A DNA stretch of 64,000 nt from Gordionus sp. m RMFG-2023 (GCF_954871325.1 NC_088778.1:9705743-9769742); one strand, 5' to 3'. Positions 37,877 to 49,180 are shown, counted from the first letter of the stretch. Notes: generated by a model from the sequence alone, not told the origin. Program-made: numbers and translations.

Positions 37877-38161
37877 CAGAGACCTGCAGAGGTACCATTT
37901 TCACGGCCCGGCCCGGATTTGAAAATAAAATTTTGGCCTAGCACAGATTTTTTTGACCCAGCCCGGGTTTTATATTTTCAGGTCCAGCCCCAAATTTTTA
38001 AAAAAATATTTATTTTAATTTTTATAGATATGATAGCGATTTAAAATATTCGACTCGGCCCGGGTATTTTAAGAAAATATTTAGGCCCATCCCGACCTGG
38101 ATTAATTAAAAAATTAATATAAAGTCCAGCCCGTGTACCTATGCCAGGTTTACAGTATCTA
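37877..38161. mobile_element. hAT-type MITE, CAGAGACCTGC family
   Basis: 285 bp. The left end is CAGAGACCTGCAGAGGTACC and the right end, reverse-complemented, is TAGATACTGTAAACCTGGC followed by ATAGGTAC; the inverted repeat aligns with a 5-6-base insertion. A perfect 8-bp duplication, ATAAATAT, lies at 37869-37876 and 38162-38169. GGCCCGG-type blocks line both ends. Related single ends, CAGGGACCTGCAGGC near 41785 and CAGAGACCTGTCGC near 61336 (both reverse-complemented), suggest further decayed copies. Confidence 0.85.
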
Positions 38162-38169
38162 ATAAATAT

Positions 38170-39047
38170 CGAGTGAAAATTTTCAAAATATATCAGATAA
38201 AGGGCAGGCAAATTCTATGACGTTGCCCCCTCCCCTCATGATGGAAGTTCTTATATAGTTATTTCTTTTTATAAAACCTCTAAATATCAGTTAAATTGAC
38301 CGAGAAGTAAGCTTTGAATACTTTTAAAGCTGCAATACTTTTGATATTTAATACTATGAAATCCTAATTGTATGACAAGAAGAAATAGTTTACCTATTTC
38401 AAACTTTGAAATTTTTTATTCAATCACAATTTACATTAAATCTTTTATCCTGGGTGTATTGCCACTTTATTTTTGATATGAGGTTAAGTGGGAATTATGA
38501 CACCTCTAACAAATTTTTAATTATCAGGTAGATATCTCCTGAGGTTTTTTAGATGTAATGAAGAATGATAAGCAATCCCAATATAATTTTTAAAATCTAT
38601 GATTTAATATAAATTATTTTATCGTAAAAGAACTAAATCCCTGCCGTCCTCTAGAGTAATCATTTTTAAAAAAAAATAGTTTGGCACATTAACAACAAAC
38701 CCTTTTATTTATAAAAAGTTTCTTTATGTTAAAAATGGGTATCAAACATTTAATTTATTAAATAACGATGAATCATAAATAAAAATGGCGATTATACATA
38801 CGAATAGGTAGACTAAATAATAACATTAAAAAAATGTGGGAGATTTATGGAGGAATATATGCTCAGTTCGGTCCTCCAGTTATATTTTCTGGTGAGTCGA
38901 TTGGTTGGCCTCATTTCTTTGGTAAATATGGGCACTATAAAAAAATGAGATTATTTAAGGTCATAGTATATTTTATAGATTTTTAATTTTATAACCGTCA
39001 AAATAAGGTATTTGAAAACTTAATTTATTAAGCTCATTATTATCTAC
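38170..39047. other. AT-rich block, no gene seen
   Basis: Short GC-richer patches at 38215-38245 and 38860-38930 are closed in all frames. No repeat ends could be paired here. Confidence 0.45.
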
Positions 39048-39411
39048 TAGGGGTAGGGGGGCATGACCCCGATTCTTACTTTTGAAAATTAATATTTAAA
39101 AAAAATTAAATTTAAAACTATTATATTTGATGCTTTAACATGACATTTATAATGATAAGTAAGTTTTAAAAAAATATTGGTAATTGTGCATAATTTTTAT
39201 GTATTTAATATTAAAAGAGAGACAGATGACAAAAGTATAGAAATATATTTTAAAAAAAAACATTATCAATTTTTTTTAAATATCAGTTTAAAAAAATCCT
39301 ACTAAAATGGCAATCTCGATTTGATATAGTTAGTTATAGCTACACTTATTTTAAAGAATAAATTATTTATAAGTGACTGACCGAAAAATTAATGTGTCAT
39401 TTTACCCCTAA
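39048..39411. mobile_element. Possible MITE with TAGGGGTA ends
   Basis: The left end is TAGGGGTAGGGGGGCATGAC and the right end, reverse-complemented, is TAGGGGTAAAATGACAC; they agree once a G run is allowed for. About 364 bp of AT-rich, non-coding sequence lies between. No target duplication was found. The ends resemble those at 17764-18125. Confidence 0.4.
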
Positions 39412-39855
39412 TATCAAAGTGAAAAAAAGTAGTACTACACTAATTAATGAAGTATAATTATATTTTTTATATAATAAAATGACCCCTTTTTAATTTAAAT
39501 AATTTTCACTATATTTGTTTAATTAAATGATCCCCACTTTTTGTATATAATATAATAAATGATATTATTATATAAGAAGGTTATTAATTTATTTTATTTT
39601 TCTAAAAAATAAATAATTATACTTTATTATTAAGTATAGTAAAAGGGTATTCGATTTCAATCATGTGTCATTATAATCACGATTTATCATAGAATTGTCG
39701 ATAAGTCATAAAATATATTTCATACATTTATACATTATGGTGAAAATTCAATTATGAAGTTTAAAATGATTATTAAAAATATAAATGTATAATTAATATT
39801 CAATTTTAAATTTACTAAATTGCGTCCACACTCCACAGAAAGAAATCATATCAGA

Positions 39856-40218
39856 TACTGCAGGTGCAGATCCGGTCGAGAGTACGTCTCAGTCCCAAAA
39901 CTAGTCGTAAAAGGGTATGATTTTAAAAATAGAATCCGGGCATAAACTCCTAAAAAATTTAAGAACCCGACCAGATTCTTAAAAAATAAATTTCAAATTA
40001 ATTAATCAGTTAGGAGAAAATTTAAAAATTATAATAAATGGATTAATATCATTTATGCACATATTTTCAATTTCCCTCCAAAATTACTTATAACGAAATT
40101 TAATTCACCGTAGAACAGAATATTTGAATATCCGGACCGGGGTTAAAAATAAATAGTCTGATGTTGACATATTTTAAAAATTTGTCGGGCTTGGAATTTA
40201 GACCTCCGCAGATCTTTG
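39856..40218. mobile_element. MITE-like element with GCAGATC ends
   Basis: The left end, CAGATACTGCAGGTGCAGAT, and the right end, reverse-complemented, CAAAGATCTGCGGAGGTC, form an imperfect inverted repeat. Inside are CCGGTCGAG, CCGGGCATAAAC, CCGGACCGGGG and GTCGGGCTTGG blocks near the ends, as in the hAT MITEs. No target duplication could be read. Its right terminus overlaps the first unit of the tandem array starting at 40208. Confidence 0.5.
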
Positions 40219-41355
40219 ATAATTATATATCTAAAAATGGAAATTTCTTTATAAAATATAAAAATTCCTTGGCTTCTTTGGTGTAATGTCTAATCTTACT
40301 GTGTGCATAATCTTAGAAGGATTCTTGCATGACATTTTTGAAATTTGTATACACCAACTTACAAAGTCAAATTTTTAAACCGTCTTTAGGGTTTAATTTT
40401 TTCCCCTTACACAATAAAGATATTTTTTTAAAAAATTATCCAACCCCGTATTTTGTATTTTTTTGACATAGCCAGGAAATTTTAAATTTTACTGTCTGGT
40501 CAGGATTTCAAAAAGTTTGTTAAAAAATATAGAGGTAAGCAAACTTGACTCAGGCCTAAAATCGGGATTATTTTTTATTTCTTTGAGGCAGATTAGGAAT
40601 ATTTCTCTGCAGATCTTTGGCAATTATATATTTAAAAGTGAAAATTTCTTTATTCAATATAAAGTCTTCTTTGGTGAAATGTCTAATCTTACTGTGTTCA
40701 TAATTAGATAAATTTTCGCATGTCATTTTTGAAATTTGTATATCACCAACTTCAGACCGTCTATAGGGTTTAATTTTTTCCCCTATACGATCAAGATATT
40801 TTTTTAAAAAATTATCCAATCCCATATTTTGTATTTTTTTGACATAGCCAGGAAATTTAAAATTTTACTGTCTGGTCAGGATTTCAAAAGTTTGTTAAAA
40901 AATATAGAGGTAAGCAAACTTGACTCAGGCCTAAAATCGGGATTATTTTTTATTTCTTTGAGGCAGATAAGGAATATTTCTCTGCAGATCTTTGGCAATT
41001 ATATATTTAAAAGTGAAAATTTCTTTATTCAATATAAAGTCTTCTTTGGTGAAATGTCTAATCTTACTGTGTTCATAATTAGATAAATTTTCGCATGTCA
41101 TTTTTGAAATTTGTATATCACCAACTTCAGACCGTCTATAGGGTTTAATTTTTTCCCCTATACGATCAAGATATTTTTTTAAAAAATTATCCAATCCCAT
41201 ATTTTGTATTTTTTTGACATAGCCAAAATTTTAAATTTTACTGACTTACCAGAATTTTAAAAAGTTTGTTACAAAGTATAGAGGTCAGCAAACTTGACTC
41301 AGGTTTAGAAATCGGGATTATTTTTTATTTCTTTGTGGTAGATTAGGAATAATTT
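40208..41355. repeat. Three-copy tandem array, 375-401-bp unit
   Basis: The units begin at 40208, 40609 and 40984, each with GCAGATCTTTG. Copies 2 and 3 are nearly identical over 375 bp, while copy 1 is longer (401 bp) and more diverged, and the end of copy 3 drifts after about 41220. Each near-identical unit carries an 85-codon frame on the plus strand (829-1086 of the 40-kb block: 40829-41086) and one on the minus strand (40568-40825, 40943-41200). Because these frames simply repeat with the unit and one crosses the unit junction, I treat them as non-coding. The array looks like one recent and one older duplication. Confidence 0.92.
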
Positions 41356-42164
41356 TTCTTACATTTTGTTTGATCTGCTATAATCATGGTTTGATTCGTA
41401 TATTATTTAACAATATAGCTTATTTTAGATTATTTCTTATAATTAAATAAATTATATGATAATTTTTTTTTGTATATTTTGAATTCGGTTCGGGTTAGTT
41501 CTTTTTAAAAAAAATTGGGGTAAGAGTGGGTCTGGAAAATACTTTTTTTAGGGGGGTTTTGGGTCGGAAATATTTGCCTTTTGCGGTCTCTCTAAATGTT
41601 ATATCCATTCTAAAATTTTCCTATGATTAATTGATATTATAATTAATATTTTATTTAAAAAATCGTCTTATCAAAGTTTTTATTGACTTGGCCTGGATTT
41701 TGTAAAAAACATTATATTTACGTAGGGCCCATTTTTTTTAAAATTATACTATCCACGCCGGATTCAGCGCCTGCAGGTCCCTGATTTGCATTATATTGAA
41801 AATTAAATAATTTCATTTTTCGCTATATATCCGTATAGTAAAATTTCGCTGCAGTTAATTAAGTTTCAGTTCTCTTTAGAGCTTAATTAACTATATTAAG
41901 GTATTACTTATATAATAATTTTTTTATGCAGAGCAAATATTATTATAGAGAGAGTTGTAGTTTACTTGAAATATGATTATTTTATATGTAGGAGACACCG
42001 GGGTTAGATTCTCCAAAAAAGGGCTATAAAAAAATAGACAAAGGGAATTTTCCAAAATATTTAAAGTTCGAATCTTTAAATATCTATTTCTATGTTAGAA
42101 ATTAATATTATGAAAATTATCTTATTATTTTTTTAATATAAAATTTCCCGATGCTTATTATAAA
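41356..42164. other. Block with two unpaired hAT-type ends
   Basis: TTCGGTTCGGGTTAG lies at 41485-41499. A terminus, reverse-complemented TAGAGAGACCGCAAAAGG, ends near 41595, and another, CAGGGACCTGCAGGC, ends near 41785. Both look like right ends of hAT MITEs whose left ends have decayed. A GGAGACACCGGGGTTAGA motif lies at 41991-42008. No gene. Confidence 0.45.
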
Positions 42165-42172
42165 GCTTCTAT

Positions 42173-42486
42173 TATTGATCTGCATCGGGCATAATTTTTT
42201 AAGCCCGGCCTGGCCCTAATTTTTTTTTATAAAGTTTTGCCGGCCCGGCCCAGCCCGAATTTATTTAAATATAGAAATTAATTTTTATAATTACTCAAAA
42301 TAAACGATATATGTTTTTTGGTGTCTACTTTCTATAAATAAAATCACATATTTTTATTATACATTAAAAATTCAACATAAAATTGATAAATTTAGATATA
42401 TTTTAAAAAATTTCTAAGACCTGACCCGGCCCAAATTTTCTTAAAAAATGTTATGCCCGGTCCGAGCCTACTTTTGCAGATCTCTA
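42173..42486 (+). mobile_element. hAT-type MITE, TAGTGATCTGC family, copy D
   Basis: 314 bp. The left end is TATTGATCTGCATCGGGC and the right end, reverse-complemented, is TAGAGATCTGCAAAAGTAGG. A perfect 8-bp duplication, GCTTCTAT, lies at 42165-42172 and 42487-42494. It has the same orientation as copy A and an almost identical core. The 61-codon frame starting at 42453 crosses its right edge and has no meaning as a gene. Confidence 0.93.
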
Positions 42487-42689
42487 GCTTCTATATTTTT
42501 AGATTTTACTTGTTCATTTATAAAAATAGGAATCAGAGATTTGATTTATTAATACTATTAACATCAACATGCTATAAAGTTATTTGTTCCATATTTGAAG
42601 CTAACAGAATATATTCATTTAACATAGATATATATTAATTTAAAATTAAAATAGGCTTTTTCCTTACCTTATAAATTAATTAAATACAT

Positions 42690-42925
42690 ATGCAATTCAT
42701 GGGTGTGGGCTGTGTTCTGTGCCCAATCCCTTTTTAAACAGCCCACCCACATCTAAGTAATAATCCCAGAACTATTACACGTACAAGTACGTGCAGCTTG
42801 CTCACAAACTGGTGGAGGGTCTCTCATTTTTCCCCTTATAAATATCCAGTTTGATGGATTTGAGGAAAACCTGACGTAGCTCTGTTGCTCGTCCACACTA
42901 GAGAGCGTAGAGCTGAAATCACATA
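42690..42925. promoter_or_regulatory. GC-richer island with TATA-like box and inverted repeats
   Basis: This island stands out from its AT-rich flanks yet is closed in all frames, so it may be regulatory. It holds a hairpin (TGTGGGCTGT at 42704-42713 against ACAGCCCACC at 42738-42747), a palindrome CACGTACAAGTACGTG (42778-42793), a TATAAATA box (42837-42844) and a CRE-like TGACGTA about 30 bp downstream (42872-42878). If it is a promoter it would read rightward, but no first exon follows. A decayed MITE end is the alternative. Confidence 0.3.
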
Positions 42926-44688
42926 TTTCTTTATATAAAAATGTAACCCTAAATAAATAAATGAAAATACATTATCAAGCTGTCATATAATTTACAAAAA
43001 ATCAGGCGATATTTTTTTGTATCTTTAAATATAATTAATTAAAAATTCCTACATTATTATTTTCCTTCTATCTACGTTTTACAAGGATTTAATAAGTAGC
43101 TTTTCTGATCCCCGTGACAACCTACTATAAAACCAGATGACATCTTTCATTATTGTAGTATAATATGTGAAATAGACTGAGGAGAGCTAAAACATAATTG
43201 CCATCGTCACAAAAAAGTTTTATAGCTATTTTCAAATCTGAAGAATTTTAAAGTAATCTATGGTTAAAGAGAATGTTGATATTTTATAATAAAAAAATGC
43301 AGCTGAATCGATATCGGTAGTATTATTGGTGATCCGGGTCAAAAATGAATATGGTGACCCTGCAACAATTTGCCTAAACTTTAAAAAATATCATAATAAC
43401 ACGAAGCTTAGTAATATTTATGCGATATTATAGTAAGATAAAAAATAATTTATAATTTGTAATAAATAAAATAAAATATTAAGCATAATTCATGTAGTAT
43501 ATATTTGTTTTTTTAAAAATAACGATTGATTTTTAAATGCACGCGGAACAAATTTTAGTGGTTTCAATTTGGCGACCTTAAGGCAGTGCCTCGTCCACTC
43601 TTCTCTTTTCACACCCCTGCTAAAAATTTATATCAAATTTTAAAATAGATGATTAATGACCATTAAAATGAATATATATTTCCCAATTAAACTTTAGTTT
43701 TTAAAAGGTAACTTAAAATGAAGCTTTTTCAACTATAAAAATAATTTACATTTCGAATTTTAATGAAGCGCATATCCAGGATTTTCCTACAAAGGGGGGG
43801 GGGGGGGGTTGGGGGAAGGGGGCGAAGCTTCCCAAACTCCTTGTAGCTGGCCTTCGATCGGGTTAAATTATTCATAATTCAATAATAATTATATTAATAT
43901 TTTTAGCTTTTATTTTCTAATTAACGCTTATGGATATATGAAGAAGAAATAAAAGTTATAACCCAATTTTTTATTATTTTAAGTTAGGTATATTATATTT
44001 ATTATAAAAAAAATTTAAGTATAAAATTGAAATAAAGTTTAATGTCATTTTTTTTATATATAATTTGCTTTAAAAACTAGCCTCAACTTAAATTTTTATA
44101 AAATATAAGTAGAATAAAAAAAAATTTATTGAAATACTGATTGTAGTGTGTATGAAATATTGACTAGAGAATAATTTTAAAAAAAAGTTTTTATAACTTC
44201 TTATCAAATACAATACTATACAACTCAGACGACTTTGTGAATTTTTAGGCATTAGAGCCTGTACTTACTGGTATATCTCCAAAACAGATAACGGGTTATA
44301 AACCCAGGTCTAAAAAATTATTTTCTTAAAAACCTTGTCCGATTTTATACATTTAAAAAATAATCATATTAATTTAGCAATTGGAAAATCATATAATGGA
44401 TTATTCAATATTCATTTGTTACTCATATTTTTAATTTCCCTTTGAAACAATTCTCAAAATATGTGGCTAAAATTTTCGAAAATTACGAAATTATGAGCAT
44501 CTGGGCCGGGTTTAATAAAAACCTAGGCCAAGCTCAAAAAAGTTTTTAAAAAGATTTCAGATGGGTTTAAAATTATGACCACTGCCTTTTTCTAATTTAA
44601 GTACAATAATAGAATTCTTTTGGAAGACCTTTCTAATGTAGCTCGCAAATTCTGGAATTCCTCAATAAAATTTTATAAAGGGTTTCAT
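42926..44688. other. Block of decayed repeats, no gene seen
   Basis: At 43775-43815 there is another copy of the CATATCCAGGATTTTCCTAC repeat, running into a G run at 43794-43808 and a GGCGAAGCTTCCC motif also found near 50.72 kb. At 44253-44575 paired GC-rich blocks (GGGTTATAAACCCAGG, GGGCCGGGTTTAATAA) resemble a MITE, with a possible CAGTGGTCATAATTTT end, but no target duplication is readable. The segment 43545-43620 is GC-richer and closed. Confidence 0.4.
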
Positions 44689-45567
44689 CAGGCGCGAAAC
44701 CAATGGGGGGAAAAGGGGAAATCCCCCCCCCATCGCAAATTTGACTGTTTTCATAAATATCATCTTAAGCTATAAAAATCCCCCCCCCCCCCCCAGAAAA
44801 ATTTTGGAATATCATTCAGAGTTTATCTTTGCTTCTAGTTGCATTAATAAATTATTTTCCTATAACTCACTACTTTAGTAATTTACAAAAACAAAATTTA
44901 AATTTTCAGGTTATTGATTTGGCGGAAAATGTATATGAACAGGTAAATACATTAAGAATGAATGTAGATGAATATTTTCATAATATTTATCTATAAGTTG
45001 AATCAAAAGCTAAATCATCTTATGATTTAACACTAATTAAATCTCGTCTAGCACCTAGGCAATTATTGGGATGTAATTCAACTGAAGAATATTATAAAAT
45101 ATCCATTTTCAACCCACTCTTAGTTACTTTTTTATCGCAAATTAAATAGGGGTTTAGATAAGAAAAACAGGTCTTTAACAATCTTCAAATTTTATTACCT
45201 AAAGACCCTTCTTCGTTTTCTGATGTCACTATTGGTAAAATTAAATATTTATCAAAATTTTATTCCTATGATATTTAACTGAAATCAATTTAATCAGCAA
45301 ATTAAAATTGTGGTATAAATATTTACTACGTTTGGTTATTTTACCTGAGCATGCTATTGATGCGCTCAATCTGTGTAAGAAAACCGTAGCTCAATTTCCA
45401 AATATTTTGAAGTTGTTTCATATTATTGCATGTTTGCCTATTACAACATGTACGAATGAAGGACTTTTTCCAACTTGAGAAGATTGAAAACTTATTTAAG
45501 AAATACTACTTCCGAATCTCGGCTAAATGGGTTGGATTTGTTTAAATCCACAGAGATTTGGTTCTAA
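44689..45567 (+). mobile_element. Decayed hAT transposon with transposase C-terminus
   Basis: The left end begins CAGGCGCGAAACCAATGGGG, followed by a G/C-run leader and, from about 44910, a broken transposase reading frame. Recognisable parts in order are VIDLAENVYEQVNTLRMNVD, then SRLAPRQLLGCNSTEEYYKI, then LLRLVILPEHAIDALNLCKK, and the hAT dimerisation core LPITTCTNE (45434-45460), which after a one-base shift continues as RRLKTYLRNTTSESRLNGLD (from 45478) and ends STEIWF-stop (45565-45567). LPVTTCTNERSFSTLRRLKTYLR is the usual form in the ZMYM1/TTF-type hAT group (given here as LPVTTCTNE and LRRLKTYLR). Several in-frame stops and at least two frameshifts make it dead. The N-terminal two thirds is missing between the leader and 44910, so this is an internally deleted copy. 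No right end was found. Confidence 0.85.
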
Positions 45568-47260
45568 CGACAAACGAAATTCTTGATAAATTGGCAAACT
45601 TCCCACAAAATTTTTTTTTTTTGAAAATAATGATAAATGTGAAAAATTTCAGTGCGTTTTAAACATAACCCTACCTCATATAACACGGTTCTGACCTCTC
45701 ATAGGTGTTGTAGCTGTTGAAAAAAAAAGAAGAAATAAAATTAATATAATATATCAAATGTCAGTTATTTTCTGATAGGGGAATTAGTGTTTCCTTGTGG
45801 ATGGGAGTGAAACGAAATCATCACATGGGTTGTTGGTAAAGAACAATGGAAGTTTCTTTGTGTGCGGTTTGGAGTGAAGAAGACATTATATTGGATGAAG
45901 CCGGGATTGATCATATTTGTGTGAATAAATTGGCTAGATATTTGTGTGAATAAATTGTACTTTTAAACTATATGGGAACTTGGACTATTTCTAGTTGGTA
46001 ATGTCTATTGTGGGTATATTTAATTATTAGAAAAGGATTGTTTTGGATTGTTAAGTTATATTTTTAGAGGGAAGGGTTGAGAGTAAGGGGCATTCTTCTA
46101 TAATAGGCACTATAACTTTTAAAGAATAAAGAAATGATCTGTAAAATTTTGATATATAATATAATAGACAATTTGAGACAATATCCAATTATTAAATGTT
46201 AAAATTACTAAAGATTTAAAATTATTATGTTTAGTCATATAAAAACTTTAAATATTTTTTATGCAGATATATTTAAAATTTTAATCACCATAATTAAGTA
46301 TTTTAGGAATAAAAGGGTGCCGATCAACCCCGGTCTCATAGAATTTCCGGTCTTCCCTTATAATAAATTATTATAACAATATTAAAGCACGATAATTGAA
46401 CAATTATATCAAAAAAATTTGTTCTGAGTGGCAAAAATGTATAGTAATAGTAAAAAAATCGAAATCAACTAAAAATAATTTTCTTATTCATTTCAGAAAC
46501 CGGAACTAAACATTTTTCTTGTTGAACAAAGGGATGTTTTACCTAAACCGAGATGTTATGATCTAATTGCGATGTTTGACTAAACCAGGATTTCGCAGCT
46601 AATCTGTAAACCCTAGAATAGGTCGTGAATAAGTTAACAGAAATATCATTTTTTATATTTCAATTTAACACCAGTTTATGTTTTTGCATGGGGCTAGAGG
46701 GACTAGTTTAAACTTGGGACATGTCAAACCATTTTCCATTTTTAAATTTAAGACACTAGGATATTCAAATCTCGCCTTAATTAGTTAATGTTGTGACTAT
46801 TGTGAATCTGTTCACAAAAAGATTTTTTAAATAATAAGAGGATATAAAATCTTACAGGGCAAGATTATAATTTATAGGATTTTGGTCACATAGTGCATTT
46901 TTCAAACTCAGTTTCGGTTTACAGCAATAATTAAAGGAGAGCCCGTTTAAAAAAATCCCTTATGCGTTTGAAATAGGACACTATAAAAGTTTTATATTAA
47001 AATATCAATATGCACTTTGACTTTTATAGCAACGTTTGGTTGAAACCTTTTTTTATAATTTGAGAAAGTGAAGCAATTATTTTAATCATGATTAGTAGAA
47101 TTAGTGCAAATGGGGCTACCCAAACAAGGGTAGTTTGAACCACGAATATATCATAATAAGATATAATTTTACATTTGATTATTTTGTGGATTAATTTTAT
47201 AATAAATTTCGTAAAATATTATGAAAAATGTAAAGAACCAATTATTTTATAAATCTAACC
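45568..47260. other. AT-rich block, no gene seen
   Basis: It holds a 25-bp tandem duplication at 45913-45957 and a short frame there (MEVSLCAVWSEEDIILDEAG...) ending after 35 codons. It also has inverted-oriented CCCCGGTCTCAT and CCGGTCTTCCC motifs at 46328-46357, related to the GGAGAGACCGGGG motifs elsewhere, and repeat scraps with AAACCGGAACTAAAC at 46498-46512. No gene is supported. Confidence 0.4.
45913..45957. repeat. 25-bp tandem duplication
   Basis: The unit ATATTTGTGTGAATAAATTG plus GCTAG at 45913-45937 is followed at once by ATATTTGTGTGAATAAATTG at 45938-45957. The shared 20 bases are identical, so the event is recent. Confidence 0.9.
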
Positions 47261-47268
47261 CTTGAGTG

Positions 47269-47477
47269 TAGTGTTGTTAAAGGGCTAAATTTGAGCCGAT
47301 TTTTAATTAACATAATATTTTATTGGGAAAAGTATTAAGCAAGCCTGAAGACTTGCTCATAGATGGCACAAACGTTTGGACATTTATTAGTGAAATCAGC
47401 CTTATGCCATATTTTTCTGGCTAAAATATTGAGTTAGTCGTTTTTAAAAATAGGCTCAGATCGATTTAACAACACTA
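47269..47477. mobile_element. Short hAT-type MITE with perfect 8-bp duplication
   Basis: 209 bp. The left end is TAGTGTTGTTAAAGGGC and the right end, reverse-complemented, is TAGTGTTGTTAAATCG, so the first 13 bases of the inverted repeat are identical. The perfect target duplication CTTGAGTG lies at 47261-47268 and 47478-47485. A TGAGCC motif follows both ends. The TAGTGTTGT terminus relates it to the older element at 8133-9479 and to the end at 12357. Non-coding. Confidence 0.95.
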
Positions 47478-47485
47478 CTTGAGTG

Positions 47486-48898
47486 GAATACACGTAGAAA
47501 CACCCCAGATTTTAAATTGTTACAAAAAATCTTATTTATTTTGTTGTGCTTTTGATTCCTTCCCATTATCTTCTAAACTATTTCTCTAGCAAAGTTTCAA
47601 TCATTTTTATTTGCTTGTTTTAGAATATTAGTTGTTAAACATAAGTATACTCACATATTTTTTCCACAAAAATAATGTTAAAAATAACATTTTTTTTTTT
47701 ACTATGTCTTAACTCACATTAGCAGTTGATTCTGGGAATAACATAAAGCAATCGAAAAACTTAAATCGAACATTAATTAATTAAAAAAACTTATAACTTT
47801 TGGCTAGCACCCAATACATCATACTCTGTCAAAAAGTTTAGAAAATTCTAACACCTAAAGCAAGGCTTTTTGCCCAGTTTTATAATTATCTTATATTATT
47901 ATGTCAATTTATTTATTAAGATTATATTTCTTAAAAATAATTTATAATAAAAAGATAAAGTCAAAAATGAGCTTTTGTATAAATAAGAAATTAAGTTCAA
48001 AAAAGAATTTTTTGTTTAGGAATGGTGGGAATGGAATAGTTAATTTTTAAACTATGATATTATTTTATAATTTATTTTAAATATAAGATAAGAATAATAT
48101 ATAATAATAAAAAGTTCGTTTAAAAGTTTAAAAAAATGCTACAAAAAAAGAAATTATCAAAAAAAAAGAAAATTCCTCTTCTAATAAATCTAAAACTAAA
48201 AGTATAATAATATAATTTAATTTTTATACTTTTGTTATTATATTAAATAATAATATATCAAAATAATAAATTATAGTAATACTTATGAATATGAGTGGGA
48301 AAAAAAAGGATAAAATTATTTTTGAGAGTTCACCCTTTATTTTTCCCTAAAAAAATCTAAACCTCACACACAACTTTTAGATAAAAATATTTATAAAAAG
48401 TTACGCTATTAAGCTCGTTAGTTTAGTGTAGTCTATATAACTCTTCTTACTATATAAATATAGTTGTTTTTTTTAGCCAGCTTTCATCCTTTCGCAACAA
48501 AAATAAAAGCAAGAAAAGAATTTTTAAAAAGTTGAGTTGCGTGTTTTTGAAAAAGTTTTCAAAAATAATTTCTTTTAATATAATTTTTTAGAGACAGCTG
48601 AAAAAAATATTAGTTTTTTTTATATTTTTGAAATATACATAATTTGGTTGTATAATTTTGTTTGAGATTATATGTAACAAGTATAAGTAATAACATTGTT
48701 ATCCAAAAAAAAGCAAAATCTAAATGTTCCCCTTTTTTTGTAACAAATAAAACGAAAGTATATCTAATAACCAAAAAGTATTTTAAAATTTATAAGTCCT
48801 CAGAGTCATGCATCGGTCTAATTTTTTTAAGATAGCCGATCCGCGAAAATTTATTCGACCGGATTTTTCAAAGATCCCGAATTTTTTTTATTGGACTT
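47486..48898. other. AT-rich block, no gene seen
   Basis: Featureless apart from homopolymer runs. The last 80 bases (48800-48890) contain GC-richer ATAGCCGATCCGCG and CGACCGGATTTTTC patches that look like decayed repeat. Confidence 0.45.
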
Positions 48899-49180
48899 TT
48901 GAAACGAAATCAGAAATATTCTAATCCCAGAAGGATAATAAAAAAATTGATTATTTTTGAAATTTATAGACTTCATAAAAATTCATTAGGAAAACAAAAT
49001 GGTGTAAGATTTTGTCGAAGCCTGTGTGCGGTTAAGATTTTAAAATCAAGGTCCGAATTTGATCAACTCCGAGAGAATGTACGTGACGGAAAATGTTCAT
49101 TCGATTGGTTTAGGCATAATAATTTCATTTTTCTTTTACAACATTTATATAGACCTTTGGAAGCAAAAGGAAGCACCTAA
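48899..49180 (+). CDS. 93-codon frame, unrecognised, may not be a gene
   Basis: The longest plus-strand frame with a Met in the window. The first half is Lys/Ile-rich and AT-driven. The second half (about 49000-49180) is GC-richer and reads NGVRFCRSLCAVKILKSRSE then FDQLRENVRDGKCSFDWFRH, which has ordinary protein composition with three Cys. No domain is recognised, no splice structure is evident, and there are no neighbouring exons. A remnant of a mobile-element protein or a chance frame is as likely as a host gene. Confidence 0.22.
   Translation: MKRNQKYSNPRRIIKKLIIFEIYRLHKNSLGKQNGVRFCRSLCAVKILKSRSEFDQLRENVRDGKCSFDWFRHNNFIFLLQHLYRPLEAKGST

Noticed and set aside
40568-41200. Repeated 85-codon frames as a tandem gene family
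   Set aside because: They exist on both strands of the same satellite-like unit and merely copy with it; no domain or splice signal supports them.
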